Notes under the pieces: model-generated | The model's database searches: none | Told to the model about the DNA's origin: nothing | Seen by the model: only the letters and a program-made list of their open reading frames with translations | Program-made: the position numbers and the translations under genes | NCBI RefSeq assembly: GCF_003255815.1 | Contig: NC_037682.1 | Location: 16,576,965 to 16,640,964 of the forward strand | From: Theropithecus gelada | Lineage: Eukaryota; Chordata; Mammalia; Primates; Cercopithecidae | Reading direction: 5' to 3' | DNA length: 64,000 nucleotides | In this document: one piece after another, positions 1 to 12,036 of the stretch | Position numbering within the stretch: position 1 is the first letter of the stretch | Layout of the letters: each line of letters opens with the position of its first letter

Positions 1-820
1 TTAACCATTTTTATAGCTGTGAATTTCAAGTGTTACTTAAGTAAGAACCTTAAGGTTAAATATAAGGGTACATTTTTAAACAATAATTTAGGATTTAGTT
101 GCTTTCATTACACCAACAATATTCCATGTCTTATTTATCAAAAATTTACACAAGCAAAGATCATTCTGTCTTGGGCTGTGTTTTATAGTTTTGTAACCCT
201 TAAGGTCAATCTCATAGTATTCTGCAGGAATAAGCAAAAAAACTACTTGATCAATAAATGCAAATAAAATTGTGACATCAATTATGCAAATAAATGCAAA
301 TAAAAATGCTAACAGTTCTTAAGACATTTCTAATGTTATTTTACCAATAATTTTAAAGCCAGCTTATTTATTAAAAGCTTACTTAAGTCATGTGATCTTG
401 GAAAACCATTTGACTTTTCTTTAAGAAAGTATTTGATTTAAGCGCTTTTATTTTTCTTTAAGCCAATTAATTAGAGATATTTTACATATTTTCAATAGTG
501 AAACATTGTGTGCACAACAAATGAATACATAAACATATTAGGCATGCCAATAGAAGTACATCTTACAGGTTCATAAGACCTCTTCTTTTTCTTGTCTTAA
601 ACTTAAAATACAAATTATTGATAACCTATTTCATTACCCTAGGCAATTGTCAGCTGAAAAGCTCTGAATTTTCAGGTTAAAGGAAACCACTCTTAGGTGA
701 AAATCAGATAGCAAAATTTACAGCTCAAACTATAGAGAGAAAAAATCTGGTGTGCTAAAGGGAAATGAAAATCAATTCAATTGCCAGTAAAGCATAAAAC
801 AGAATTATAGAAGTCTTTTA
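1..820. other. AT-rich intergenic DNA, no feature recognised
   Basis: Very AT-rich sequence with only short, low-complexity open frames. I see no gene, RNA or clearly assignable repeat here. It ends at the TA/CA microsatellite. Confidence 0.5.
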
Positions 821-877
821 AATATATATATATATGCACGCACACACACATACACACACACATACACACGCACACAA
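821..877. repeat. (TA)n(CA)n microsatellite
   Basis: A run of alternating TA followed by CA/CG-rich dinucleotides, interrupted by occasional T. It is a compound dinucleotide repeat and likely length-polymorphic. Confidence 0.9.
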
Positions 878-1975
878 AAGATTCTATAGCTTTTACTTTA
901 GAACTCTAGCCATGAGATAGATAAAATTCACTGGTTTCCAAAAAAAAAAAAAAAAAAAGTTTTGGATTCAAATAGTGGTTTTTATCTCAGTAGAAAAGTA
1001 ACAGCAGATTTGAAGCAGGCAGAAAAGACATTAGAGGAAAAGAGAACCCAGAGATCTTGGGGGTCTTTTTCCTTAATGCCATAGACCATAATATTTCCAT
1101 TTTACACAAACTCAATCTAGCAAGTAGAGGTGCCATAAAACCGATGGAGTACCTGAAAGGGGGTCATTTTCTTCTCATTGGTAATTGTTTCCCACTTCTT
1201 TTTTTCTTAAAAGGAGGAACTGAGCTGTGGACTAGGGTTTTGTAGAGTGGGTGAAAGTGGGCTGCTTGCAGGCAGGACTCCACAGTGTGCCACTCCTGAG
1301 TCCTTGTCACCATCTTATGTGTCTCAGTTTCTCTCTAAAGGTCTAGCACCTCCAGGAGGGCTCTAGGGCAGAGTGATCAGCTCCTTTATGTGCTTCCTGT
1401 ATAAGTCTTTCTTTAAACTAATTTTGTTGGGGGTTCCCTGTAGGGCCTCTGCATGTCGCAGGGGGTCAGGACCCCCAGACACTCTCACAAGGTCCCCAGT
1501 CACCCAAAGGGTGCCTTTTGGTTGGGAGGAGCAAAATGCCCTTTCTCTTCTTAGCTGAGGAAACTCAGTCTCTCATTTACTTGTGTAAACAACAGTTCAG
1601 TTCCTCACAAAAATGTACACAGGCAAGCCAAATCAAGATTAATTTTGGGAGAAAAAGCAATGGAAAAGACCCTTTAGAATGCACTTCCGAATTAAAAGTA
1701 GGATCCTTAACTTCCTAGGAAAGAAAATAAACAACAAAACAACCAAGACCACATTCTGTAAAGTGTCCTTATCCACCCCTAAATTTGTAGCTCCCATCTG
1801 CCATTACACAAGCCAAGGTCAAATCATCTCACAGTACAAGGTCATCCTTGGTAACCCTAAAGCTAAAGAGGTCAGGTAATGCAGTACAGAAGTGCAGACT
1901 ATTAGACCTAAGAAGAATCTTCCCATGACTGTTGAAACTCCACAAAGAAAACAGAACACCTCAAAATAGGTGAGT
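878..1975. other. Intergenic DNA, unassigned
   Basis: Contains a short A-homopolymer (about 940-958) and a GC-richer patch near 1430-1560. The patch looks like repeat-derived sequence, but I cannot assign it to a family. Several 60-66 residue open frames lie here. None has recognisable domains or codon structure, so I treat them as chance. Confidence 0.4.
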
Positions 1976-2485
1976 GGCACCTACCCCCATGATTCAACCA
2001 TCTCCCACCAGGTCCCTCCCACAACATGTGGGAATTACGGGAGCTACACGATGAGATTTGGGTGGGGACACAGAGTCAAATCACATCATTGTGTCCCTGC
2101 CCCTCCCAAATCTCATGTCTTCATATATCAAAACCCATCATGCCTTTCCAAAAGTCGCCCAAAGTCTTAACTCATTTCAGCACTAGCTCAAACGTCCAAA
2201 GTCCAAAATCTCATCTGAGACAAGGCAAGCCCCTTCCGCCTATAAGACTGTAAGATCAAAAGTAAGCTAGTTACTTCCTAGATACAATGGGATACAGGTA
2301 TTGGGTAAATACAGCTGTTCCAAGCGGGAGAAATTGGCCAAAACAAAGGTGTTACAGGCCCCATGCAAGTCTGAAACCCAGCATCACAGTCAAATCTTAA
2401 AGCTCCAAATGGTCTCCTTTGACTCCATGTCTCACATCCAGGTCATGCTGACGTAAGAGGTGGCTTCCCATGGTCTTGGGCACTG
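1976..2485 (-). mobile_element. MaLR (MST/THE1-type) fragment: 3' internal region plus start of 3' LTR
   Basis: Read on the minus strand this matches the end of the MaLR internal region (roughly 2485 down to 2085) followed by the first ~110 bp of an LTR. The LTR begins with the familiar segment containing GTGTCCCCACCCAAATCTCA and breaks off near 1976. The same internal segment recurs, in plus orientation, at about 30,070-30,484 in the complete element of this window, which supports the call. The open frames here are by-products of the repeat. Confidence 0.8.
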
Positions 2486-2486
2486 C

Positions 2487-2816
2487 ACTTGATGGATCAG
2501 CTGGTGCCACCCAGATTGATTAAGTAGCACATCTGATCTTGTGGTCCCCACCCAGGAACTGACTCAGTGCAAGAGGACAGCTTCAATTCCCTATGATTCA
2601 TCTCCTACCTAACCAATCAGCACTCCTGGCTCACTGGCTTTCCCCCATCCACCAAGTTGTCCTTACAAACTCTGATCCCCAAATGCTCAGGGAGACTGAT
2701 TTGAGTAATAATAAAACTCCGTTCTGCATGAATGACTCTTTCTATTACAGCTGCCCTGTCTTGATAAATCAGCTCTGTCTAGGGAGTGGGCAGAGTGAAA
2801 CCATTGTATGGTTACA
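2487..2816 (+). mobile_element. ERV1-class LTR (probable)
   Basis: About 330 bp bounded by TG near 2490 and CA near 2816. It has an AATAAA-containing stretch around 2706-2720 and a pyrimidine-rich tail, as expected for U3-R-U5 of a gammaretrovirus-like LTR. It lies immediately next to the MaLR fragment. I recognise the general type but not the exact family. No target duplication was found. Confidence 0.55.
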
Positions 2817-2918
2817 GTTTGAGCCATAAAGATAGCTCGAGTTAGTACCAAGCACTAACAGGAAATTTGTCAAAGGTCAGGGGTATCTGCACTCAGAATC
2901 CCTTCATGGTTACCAAAA

Positions 2919-3507
2919 TGTGAGCCCCAAATATCTGAGACAGGTCTCAGTCAATTTAGGAAGTATATTTTGCCAAAATTAGGGATGTGCCTGTGACAGC
3001 CTCAGGAGGTCCTGAGGTCATGTGCCTAAGGTGGTTGGGTACAGCTTGCTTTTATACATTTTAGGGAGACATGAGACATTAATCGATATGTGTAAGATGT
3101 ACATTGGTTTGGTCTGGTAAGGTGGGACAAGTCGAAGTGGGGGCTCCCACATTAGAAGTAGATAAGAGGCAAAAGGTTTTATTCTTTGGAGTCCTTGATC
3201 AGCCCTCTTCTGAATACACAATGTAGTCTGGATCAGTGAATCTGCATTTTTACATAAACAGTAGGGCAGAGGAAACAATCAGGTCTACATCTGTCTCAGG
3301 TAAGCTCAGAGGGATGACTGAATTCTGTCTGTCCTTTGTCCACAAGAAATTTCCTTCTGGGAAAAGAGTGAGGAATGAATGTAGCTTCTAAATAGCTATG
3401 TTATTGAGGAATAATATGGGAGGGAAGTTTGCGCTAAGCAGTTTCCAGCTTGACCTTTCCCTCTGGCTTAGTGATTTTGGGGTCCCAAGATTTATTTTCC
3501 TTTTACA
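2919..3507 (-). mobile_element. ERV LTR, minus strand (TG...CA, ~590 bp)
   Basis: On the minus strand the block begins TGTAAAAGG at 3507, carries a TATA-like TGTATAAAAGC near 3050-3060 and ends GGCTCACA at 2919. That is an LTR-like layout. About 100 bp between this and the preceding LTR (2817-2918) may be leader sequence, since a TTTGGTAACC-type string directly follows the LTR end. The family is a MER4-like ERV1 by general resemblance only. The 86-residue minus-strand open frame inside it is not a gene. Confidence 0.6.
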
Positions 3508-3711
3508 CTACTTTGTACCCTGGGCCAAGTTCAAATCACAATCTCTGTGATATGATGATAAGCAAAATCCACTCTCCTCTCACAAGGAAAATTTTAGGAG
3601 CATACCTTGGAGCAGCATGTTTGTTTGAAATAGTGATGATAATGATCATGATAACAATAATAAAACATTATGAAATATAGTAACAAAACATTAATACCTA
3701 AAAAATTATTA

Positions 3712-3862
3712 AGAATTCGAGACATTCCAGCACTACTTTAAAAATTAACTTCACCTCCACTAGCAAGTTAATTCTCACCACCATCTTATGAGGTAAATAT
3801 AGAAAGTTTTAGTAACTTGCTCAAGTTTACATAGCTAGCCAATGATATGGCTGGGAAGTCAC
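3712..3862 (+). repeat. MIR SINE fragment
   Basis: Diverged match to the MIR core: a 'TTATGAGGTA' segment followed by 'AGTAACTTGCTCAAG' and 'TAGCTAGCCAATGATATGGCTGGGA'. Confidence 0.7.
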
Positions 3863-4069
3863 TTACATAGTGACTTTTTTTCTATTATTCCATCTATAGT
3901 CACTGCTTCACCTCTCAGCCATGAAACTTCCTTCTGCTACACATTCCTTAACTTCATTATCATAATATACTTTGGGAGCCTCCTCCCTCTAGCCAATCTA
4001 GAAAACTCCCTTGTATTCATTAAGACTCATTTAGGGAAATCTGTAAACTTGGTTAAATTTCCCCTGGGT

Positions 4070-4250
4070 TTCCTCAGTACTTAGTACATGCCTCTGTCAC
4101 AGTAAATAATCATTATGCATCTATACATTTGCCTCCTTCAGTAAACTGTGAACTACAAGAGAAACAACGTGGCACTTCTTTTTCTCTTTTTCTTATTCCC
4201 AAGATGTGGACCAGGTCAATGTCTTATAAATGTTTTATGAATGAATAACA
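4070..4250 (+). repeat. L2 LINE 3'-end fragment
   Basis: Diverged L2 3' end: an exact-order 'AAACTGTGAACTACAAGAG' segment, then the usual terminal pattern with AAATGTTTTATGAATGAATAA. Confidence 0.5.
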
Positions 4251-5078
4251 AAAGAATGAAAAAATAATTCAATTACCTGAACAGAGCCAACATTCAGGCA
4301 GTAAGCAGAAGAAAACTCTGAGCAGCCCAAATGAATGGCATAGGATTCATGCTGTGAAGTGCACGCGTTGTCCTCAGAGAAGTGCAGTTGGAATGTATCA
4401 GATTGTCTGTTCATCTCTTTCCAATGGAATTGCCCTAACCTCTTTCCAAGGACATGGGTCCATTGGAGCATCATGTCCTTATAATGGAACTCTTTCCTCC
4501 AGGCCACTGGCTGGCCCAGGAGACCTACTAAACCCATGTCAAGCCAGTGAATTTCTTTTGGAAGTGATTACCATCATGAACGGAGGAGATGTGAATCTGA
4601 GAGCTGTTGGCAGTGGTTACTTTCCACCACTTGGACCAGGAAGCCAAGAAGCTTGTCTGCAGCAAGTGTGAAAAGTGAGATGCCAGGAAAAAGAAGTCAA
4701 GTTTATAAATTCAGAAAAAACTTCCTGGATAGAACTCTCATAGTACTCCAGTGACTGAGGTATATAGGTTCCCTGATAAAATGGCCATATATGTTATAGT
4801 CACAATTATATCCTCAGCAGTAGTACAGTAGGCATTTTATAATTATTTGTTCAATGAATAAATAAATAGGGTCTCAAGTGGAAGACACAGTTAAATGAAA
4901 AAAAGGGGCAGCTGTTCTGAATTATTTTGATCTTGGAAGGTTTTATATTTCATGTAGGATTATAATTGACTGACATTGTTGATTTCATCATTTCGACTTG
5001 GAAACTTTTGCTCTGAAAAATATGGCAGGAGTTCATTTGGGTGGATTAGATAATCATCAAAGTTACTTGAAAAGCTTG
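4251..5078. other. Intergenic DNA, possible old LTR remnant
   Basis: The stretch around 4480-4680 has the feel of an ancient LTR (MLT1-like) containing a 105-residue open frame, which I do not believe is a gene. Nothing else here can be supported. Confidence 0.3.
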
Positions 5079-5079
5079 T

Positions 5080-5215
5080 GTAAATGTCAGGTTCTGGATA
5101 CCAGCCTGTGGAAATTCTGATTCAGTTAGTCTGGGGTTGGGTTCCAGAGACTGCATTTTTCAAAGTGTTTCCTGGGTGATTCTGCTGAATAGCCATGTTC
5201 TTAGAGTTCCACAAA
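5080..5215 (+). mobile_element. MER20/MER5-like hAT-Charlie relic
   Basis: Contains 'GAAATTCTGATTCAGT', 'TCTGGGGTTGGGTTCCAGAGA' and 'GGTGATTCTGCTG' in the order typical of the small non-autonomous hAT elements MER5/MER20. It is diverged and fragmentary. Confidence 0.5.
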
Positions 5216-6469
5216 TCCCCATACCCTGTGGCTCACTCATCTCCCAGTTCTAAGCTATTTATTGCATTGAGTATTTAGGTAACATCAATTTGTCATTTAT
5301 TCAGTGACTATTTGTTATCAAATATATGTAAAATACATCACAAATTGATGGCTTGTTCTGCTTTCAAAAATTCCTAATAGAAAAGCAGTGACTACCTTTC
5401 TTAAATTAACAATAAAGCAATGTTTTCTTCATAGTCGGAAGTTTTATGGTATCATCTCTTCACAATGTAAGTAAAGTATGTGTGAAGTCACAAATTCTAT
5501 ACAATGAGAGAACAACTTGGTTTTACAAAAAAGCTATTCTTATCACCCTAAATAGGAGTCATTTAACCTGACCTATTTTGTCTGCTTCTCAGAGAGGTGG
5601 GGCATGGATTTAGTCCAAGATAAACCAGAAACTGTAACTTTTATCATAAAGGTCAAATGCACCACTGTGAATTGTGAGCTGAATTTCAAATTTCGATTTG
5701 TGTCTGGAGATCTTGGAGGCGATGGTACTGTTGACTGCCTTTTCAGAGGGGTGGTGACTGTATTGGGATATGGCAGACATTGATCTAAACACCTTGAGTT
5801 CTAGTCTCCTTACTGAGCAGCTGGATGCCCTACAAAGTTATTTCTCCTTTCTGGGTCTCCATATCTTTATCTTCCATTGAGACATTGATTCCAATGAAGT
5901 TGTTCTCAAGCTAGAGGACTTGGAAATAAAAAAAAAAAATACTGAATTAGAAGTCAAAAGCAGTCACTTTGGATGCTCATTTGGAGTCAAGATATTCGAA
6001 ACAACACACACAAAAATTGAGTATGAAAATTGCATGTCAGAACTTGATAACAAGGATGATAATCTTAATAGACACTTTATTTTTACAATTTCAATGAAAA
6101 TGGATTTTTTCTTAGAGTTGTTGAGATGCTAAGTTAAGAAACAATATATCTGAAGTTTCTTCCAGCCATGTTTGATTTTCCAGCTATGTCAAGTTCTTCA
6201 GAATGGGGCCAGGAGCCTGGCTGCTACCAGATCATCTTCAGGCAATCGGTCTCCTCCTGTTGACTATAGATAAAGTATACTTCTGAATTCTCCCTACTAG
6301 ATATAAAGATTAGGTCTACAGATAACATGATGTTTAAGAACTCCGATCTCCTGAGAACATATAATGTGCCAAATATCCTGCTAGGAATTATGGGGAGGTA
6401 TACAAGAAAGGGAGAGTGTGTGGTCTCTGCCCACCTGTGGTTTGTCATCTGCCACCCTCTTGCATTTTC
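5216..6469. other. Intergenic DNA, nothing recognised
   Basis: AT-rich single-copy-looking sequence. Short open frames at 5610-5792 (-), 5920-6132 (+) and 6224-6448 (-) lack recognisable motifs. Confidence 0.4.
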
Positions 6470-6795
6470 TGGGTTCCTACAACTTGCCAGGAACTAGACT
6501 ACGTGTAGAGTCATACAGAGGCCACTCCTTTTGCCTGGACTGCCCCACACACCTGGCCTTCTTGGAAACCCCCTGGTCATTTTTCAAAACTCAGTTTTAC
6601 GTATCACTTTTATCTTATAACCATCACTCTTGGTAGGGCTAGAACTCCTTTGTACTCTTACTGTACCTGGGTATGGTGCAACTATAGCTCTTGTCATACC
6701 TCATTTGCCTCTTTCCTCCACTAGACCATGAATTCCTTATTTCTCAGTTTCCCAAATCTGCCACTAACTAGCGCTCAATACTTCATTATAGAGGG
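6470..6795 (+). repeat. L2 LINE 3'-end fragment
   Basis: Follows the L2 3'-end order: a 'TTGCCTGGACTGCCCC' segment, 'TTCAAAACTCAG', then 'CCACTAGACCATGAATTCCTT' and 'CTAGCGCTCAATACTTC'. Diverged but collinear. Confidence 0.7.
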
Positions 6796-8190
6796 AATCA
6801 ATGTGTCAATGGCTAACTAAAACCCAAAGATGTTCAAATTCTATTCTGTCATCGATTCTCTGAGATGGAGGAGGCTGGGTGGGTGGGTGCAAGTTTCAGT
6901 TAAAATAACTCCTAGCTTCCCTTCCCTTTCATTTTAGCAATGCCAGGCCTGATGTCTCCTTTCAGCATCATCCCTGATTATTGTCTCCTTCCCTAATTAG
7001 AGGCATCCTTAAGTATTTCATTCTAGGTGCATACTTTTTTATTTTTTGGATGTGCTGTTTTCAGTCTTGTGTCATCAGCATCATCTGATGTTGATGATCT
7101 GATGATAATTGCAGAGCCTGCAAAACAAATTCTCACAGAAGGGAAAAGGTGCTTTCTGAAGGTCTAATGAGCCCTTCAGGTGACAAGATAAAGTCACAAA
7201 CCTCCCTTTCATGCCTCTGCACACTGAGGCTCAATAACACATTCAGCTCTGTGGTTGATTTGCTGATTCTTATAGTTGTTATTTTTAGTGCATAACCTAT
7301 AGTTCTAAAATGTTAAATGCAATTTCTGCAGCTGTCTTCATAGCGGACCTGTAGCCTCATTTTACAAACGAGATTCAGAATGGACAGGGACCCGTTCAAA
7401 GTTCCACAGCTGGAAAGTGACTGGCAATCTGACATATTTGGATGTAGCTTTTTGACTGACGTTCTTTCTAATTTGGCACAGTGTCACTCAGCTATGACTA
7501 GCTTTATTGGATGTTTATTTGTTGTCAAGCTGCATCCAAATGAGCCTTTCCTCTCTGTTTGGATATTTCGTAAGGAAATCTCTTTTCAATTCCTGACCTG
7601 TTCTCTATGGTCTGGATCTAAAATGGAGGAGTTGAACACTAAGGATCACTCAGCCCCTTCCTTTCATCAAATATGGAACTAAACGCTTACTGTGCCCCCA
7701 GAGATGTATTAGGCCCTTTAGGAGATATAAAGTTAAATAGGCTAGTTTTGCTTTCAGAGAGCTCATACTCTATAATGGGAACAAAATAACTTCAGAATTC
7801 ACGATGATTATACAAAGCAGCATGTTAACACTGCCATAAGAATGTCTATATGATCCAAAACAGGGAGTTGAAGGCAGAAGAATGGTCATTTGCTTGACAT
7901 GGTCAATGAAGGCTTCATAAAGGAGATAACAATGAATTAGACCATGAAAGATTGAGAAACTTTCCAATGACATTGGTCAGGGGAAGACGTGTGGGCAGAG
8001 GTAACAAGATAAACAAAGACCTCCATTTGCGAAGATACAGAGCATGAGTAGGAATGAGAAATGTTTCGAATTCTGGATTACAGCATGAATTAAAGCTGTA
8101 ACTGGAGATAAAGTGAGAATTATAATGTTAGCACTGGATTGCAGAAAGCTTTGAATGCCAAGTTTAGGTAATTGGATTTTAATATTCTTA
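6796..8190. other. Intergenic DNA with faint ancient repeats
   Basis: 7340-7440 resembles the second half of a MIR, and 7675-7800 looks like another old mammalian repeat. A 100-residue plus-strand open frame (7380-7682) overlaps the MIR-like part and has no domain. Confidence 0.35.
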
Positions 8191-8722
8191 GAGATTTTGT
8201 AACCTCTTTCTTTTCCTTCCTTCCTTCCTTCCTTCCTTCCTTCCTTCCTTCCTTCCTTCCTTCCTTCCTTCCTTCCTTCCTTCNCCTTCCTTCCTTCCTT
8301 CCTTCCTTCCTTCCTTCCTTCCTTCCTTCCTTCCTTCCTTCTTTCCTTCTTCCTTTCCTTTCCTTTCTTCCTTCCTTTCCTTCTTTCCTTTTCTTTCCTC
8401 TCTCTCTTTCTTTTCTTGACAGAGTTTCGCTCTTGTTGCCCAGGCTGGAGTGCAATGGTGTGATCTTGGCTCACCACAACCTCTGCCTCCCAGGTTCAAG
8501 CAGTTCTCCCACCTCAGCCTCCAGAGTAGCTAGGACTACAGGCATGCGCCACCACACCCTGCTAATTTTGTATTTTTAGTAGAGATGGGGTTTCTCCTTG
8601 TTGGTCAGGCTGGTCTCAAACCCCCAACCTCTAGTGATCCATCCACCTTGGCCTCCCAAAGTGCTGTAATCCCAAAGTGCTGGGATTACAGGCGTGAGCC
8701 ACCACGCCTGGTGAGATTTTGT
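8191..8722 (-). mobile_element. Alu (minus) with TTCC-expanded tail and target duplication
   Basis: A full-length Alu body at about 8417-8712 in minus orientation is preceded by its former poly(A) tail, now a long pyrimidine tract. Direct repeats GAGATTTTGT at 8191-8200 and 8713-8722 flank the body and tract together, showing that the tract belongs to the insertion. Near the Alu 5' end a 12-bp segment is duplicated with period 16 (8655-8666 and 8671-8682). Confidence 0.95.
8213..8400. repeat. (TTCC)n microsatellite with one N
   Basis: An almost pure TTCC array (8213-8340) is broken by one undetermined base at 8284, followed by degenerate T/C sequence. The frames give long KEGR/LPSF repeats that are artefacts of the tract. 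Array length is unreliable because of the N. Confidence 0.98.
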
Positions 8723-9012
8723 CATTTCTACAGTTTTATTTGACAAGAGAGCCCCAGACTGTGGAGAGTGTTTTTAATGAGTGTTACGTGAAAGGTGATG
8801 AATTGGGCAAGACTGTGGAGGGCAGATTGGAATGGGGGAAGAACTGGAGGCAGAGAGAACAGTCAGAGGTTTGTGCAATGGATTAAGGTGAGAGGTGATG
8901 AGGACTTGAAAAAGAATGGGGGTGGTGCAAATGGAGAAGAGAGGTGTTTGACATCTAGTTTTATCACTCCAACCACAAGCATCTTTCCTTAACTCTGTTG
9001 TGGAGCTTCCAA
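8723..9012. other. Short spacer between two Alus, nothing recognised
   Basis: About 290 bp of non-repetitive-looking, purine-rich sequence. Confidence 0.4.
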
Positions 9013-9093
9013 TAAGTAATATTTCTTTTTCTCTCTCTCTTTCTTCCTTCCTTCCTTTCTTTTCCTTTTCTTTCTTTCCCTTTCTTTCTTTCC

Positions 9094-9167
<74 letters not shown>

Positions 9168-9548
9168 CTTTCTTTCTTTCTCTCTTTCTTTCTCTTTCTC
9201 TCTCTCTCTCTTTCTTTCTTTCTCTTTCCTTTTCTTTTTTTTCTTTTTTGACAGACTGTCACTCTGTCACCCAGGCTGCAGTGCAGTGGCACAGTCTTGG
9301 CTCACTGCAACTTCTGTCTCCTAGGTTCAAACAATTCTCCTGCCTCAGCCCCCCGAGTAGCTGGAACTACAGGCGTGTATCACCACATTCAGCTAATTCT
9401 TTGTGTTTTTAGTAGAGATGGGGTCTAACCATGTTGGCCAGGCTGGTCTCAAACTTCTGACCTCAAGTGATCCATCTGCCTCGACTTCCCAAAGTGCTGG
9501 GATTACAGGTGTGAGCCACCACACCTGGCCTCAGTAAGTAATATTTCT
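9013..9548 (-). mobile_element. Alu (minus) with TTTC-expanded tail and target duplication
   Basis: The Alu body (about 9250-9530) is in minus orientation and is preceded by a TTTC/CT tract from its tail. A 14-bp direct repeat, TAAGTAATATTTCT, occurs at 9013-9026 and 9535-9548, bounding tract and body. Confidence 0.95.
9027..9248. repeat. (TTTC)n pyrimidine microsatellite
   Basis: Mostly a TTTC array with CT interruptions. Open frames with runs of FLS or KKER are artefacts of this tract. Confidence 0.97.
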
Positions 9549-10670
9549 AGTGGAAGCTTCATTTGGTACAATTATACCTGCAAAATATTCACTTATTCCT
9601 TTCCAGCTTCCACTGAGGCAAACAGAGAATGCCTTACCCTGAGAAAGTTGTGCGGATCCCTATCTCTTTGTCTTATAGATGGTTAGAGAATATAAATGGA
9701 TGGAAATCATCTACCAACCACCCTGTTTTTTTTAAACAGAATAGCACCTGCATGAAAGAAAATGTATTGGAGACTCGGCTTGGGCGTGATTAGGGTTGGG
9801 AATGCTAGAAAGAGCCTCTGATTGAGAGTCATAGGATGGAGGTTTTGTAATGGCTGTGTCTCTACCTAACTGTGGCTTTGGCAAGCCATTCATCCTTTCT
9901 AAGCTTCAGTATCCACCCAGATCCAGTGATGGAGTTCAGGGGTTCAGGAGTTTTTAACTTTTCTCAATGATGGAGTTTTTGGTTTAAATAAATTCTTATG
10001 AAGATTCCAAGGTATGAAACAGATACATGAAAAATGTAGTGAAGAGGCTGCAGTGAGGAGCGTGAATCCTGCTTACTCAGCCTCTGTATTAAATGCTTCT
10101 GCCCCTAGTCTCTGGGGATCCATGAAACATTGTAAGAAATTCAGCGATCATTATTAGTTGAGCTCACGTGTTCCTTTAAGGTCACTGCAGTTATACATGA
10201 GTCTCCAGGCAAAAATTACACATTGAGTTTCTAACACCTTTGTGTTCTTGAGTTTGTTCAGAAGGTGACGTAGCTAGTGAAGCTATTTTCCTTACACAAT
10301 GGCTTTCTTTTAATGCCTCAAACATCTCCAATTCATTCACTGATAAGTCACTCCTCCAAAACATCCTTTCTCTATATTTTTACACAACTTACTGCTTTCT
10401 TATTATTTAAATCTCAAAACAAATATCTTTCCTAAGAGTCCTTCCTTTAGAAGCAGACTTGCTGGGAAGCCCCTTACTTGGATTGCTGCCTTCCAAGACC
10501 CTGGGAGAGACCCCAGCAATGTGCTCACATGAACATATGTTTTTGTAAAATTTGTAAAAGAAAGACATTTTACTCCAATTGAGTATATTGCTGTGTTTTT
10601 CTTTTCTTGCTTTTTCTTCCATCATCCTTTCTCTCATGTTGGCTGGGTTTTGAAAACTTTGTACCTGACT
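9549..10670. other. Intergenic DNA; MIR-like relic near 9855-9920
   Basis: A reverse MIR-like segment ('TGGCTTTGGCAAGCCATTCA' then 'CTTTCTAAGCTTCAGT') can be seen at 9855-9920. The rest is unassigned and contains no gene. Confidence 0.4.
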
Positions 10671-10671
10671 G

Positions 10672-10800
10672 TCCCATCAACAAAATGAGGGTAACAACAG
10701 TATCCACCTCCTAGTATTGTTGTAAGGGTTAAATATGTTTATACATGAAAGGTGCTTATAACATTGACTGGCATTCAGTAAATGGTTATGCTGTTATTGT
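10672..10800 (-). repeat. MIR SINE fragment
   Basis: Reverse-oriented MIR: 'AAAATGAGGGTAACAACAGTA', 'TTGTTGTAAGGGTTAAAT' and 'GGCATTCAGTAAATGGTTAT' in the expected order. Confidence 0.7.
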
Positions 10801-11442
10801 TATTATTATAGCTAAAAATGGATAAAATAGTAGACCTATCTCTGGATTCAAGTTCTGGCTGGATCATTGTAGACCATAAGTAACCACCAGTGCTAAGAAT
10901 ATCAAAACGATATCAAAACAGAAAGGATCTAAACTCTTTCCCACTAGAGTTGGTGTGACTAAGGCCTATGGGAATGGGGTGGCTTGTCAAAATCTCACAG
11001 CTAGTAAGGTCTTAAGACATGACCAAAGGACAGATTTTCTGTTGGAAGGTGGGCCTTTCAAGCATACCATTGCATGCTTTATTGGGAAGAAGGATGCTTG
11101 GAGTAGTTACTTAGTCCCTTCTTCATTGGCGTCCCTTCTTCACTGGCCTCTAATACACACCCCAGTCTTGTGGGTTCCTATCCCTTAGGGCAGGCTAGAG
11201 AAGAATGCAGGTTTCCCAAAACAACCTGCCAAGAACAGCCTGCCAAGAAACCTCTGATACTTAGTGCTACCAAGCTGACTTTGAATAGGTTAGATACATA
11301 TGTTAGAATTTGGGTGGATTTCTTTCTGAGGCTACTGCCTGACTTTAGGGTATAGCCAGACAGCACAGGCAGATCTGAATTCATACTGCAGTTATTGGAA
11401 GTTATATCTATACCTCATTACTGTACACAAAGACAAACTCCA
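10801..11442. other. Intergenic DNA, nothing recognised
   Basis: Overlapping open frames of 61-77 residues (10955-11384, both strands) lack domain features and conserved motifs. Confidence 0.4.
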
Positions 11443-11748
11443 GGCTGGGCATGGTGGCTCACTCCTGTAATTCCAGCATCTTGGGAGGTCAAGGTGGGTG
11501 GATCACTTGAGGTCAGGAGTTCGAGACCAGTCTGGCCAACATGGTGAAACCCCATCTCTACTAAAAATACACACACACACACACACAAAATAGCCAGGTG
11601 TGGTGACAGGCACCCGTAATCCCAGCTACTTGGGAGACTTGAGACGAGAGAATTGCTTGAACCCTGGAGGCGGAGGTTGCAGTCAACTGAGATTGTGCCA
11701 CTGTACTCCAGCCTGGGCCACAGAATGAGACTCCATCTCAGAAAAAAT
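11443..11748 (+). mobile_element. Alu (plus) with internal (AC)n
   Basis: Complete dimeric Alu starting GGCTGGGCATGGTGGCTCAC and ending in a short A-rich tail. The mid-element A-rich linker has become an (AC)n tract at about 11,569-11,587. Confidence 0.95.
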
Positions 11749-12036
11749 ATTGCTTGGATGATACATAGGTAAGTTTCTTATAATCTTGAGTTGAAGAGAA
11801 ACTTTGTAACTATAACACAAAAAATCAACATGCTATAAAAGGATTGATTAATTCATCACGTTAAAGAACAAAAACATAATGAAATGCAAAAGAAAGTCTT
11901 CTACGTCATACAAAACAAAACAAAAGAACAAAATCTCCCCATACTATACATAAAACGAAATCACAAATATCAAATTGAGGGAAAAAATTGCAATTCATAT
12001 CCTAGACGAAAGGTTAATTTTCTTAATATAAAAAGA
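11749..12036. other. AT-rich spacer, nothing recognised
   Basis: AT-rich sequence between two Alus with no supportable feature. Confidence 0.4.

Noticed and set aside
4354..4671. 105-residue plus-strand frame
   Set aside because: No domain, overlaps a 100-residue minus frame, and part of it resembles an ancient LTR.
8120..8579. Long open frames with KEGR or LPSF repeats on both strands
   Set aside because: They are translations of the (TTCC)n array and Alu; composition is wholly explained by the repeat.
8213..9248. CRISPR-like or satellite array
   Set aside because: Uniform tetranucleotides with no spacers, bounded by Alu target duplications; they are Alu-tail microsatellites.
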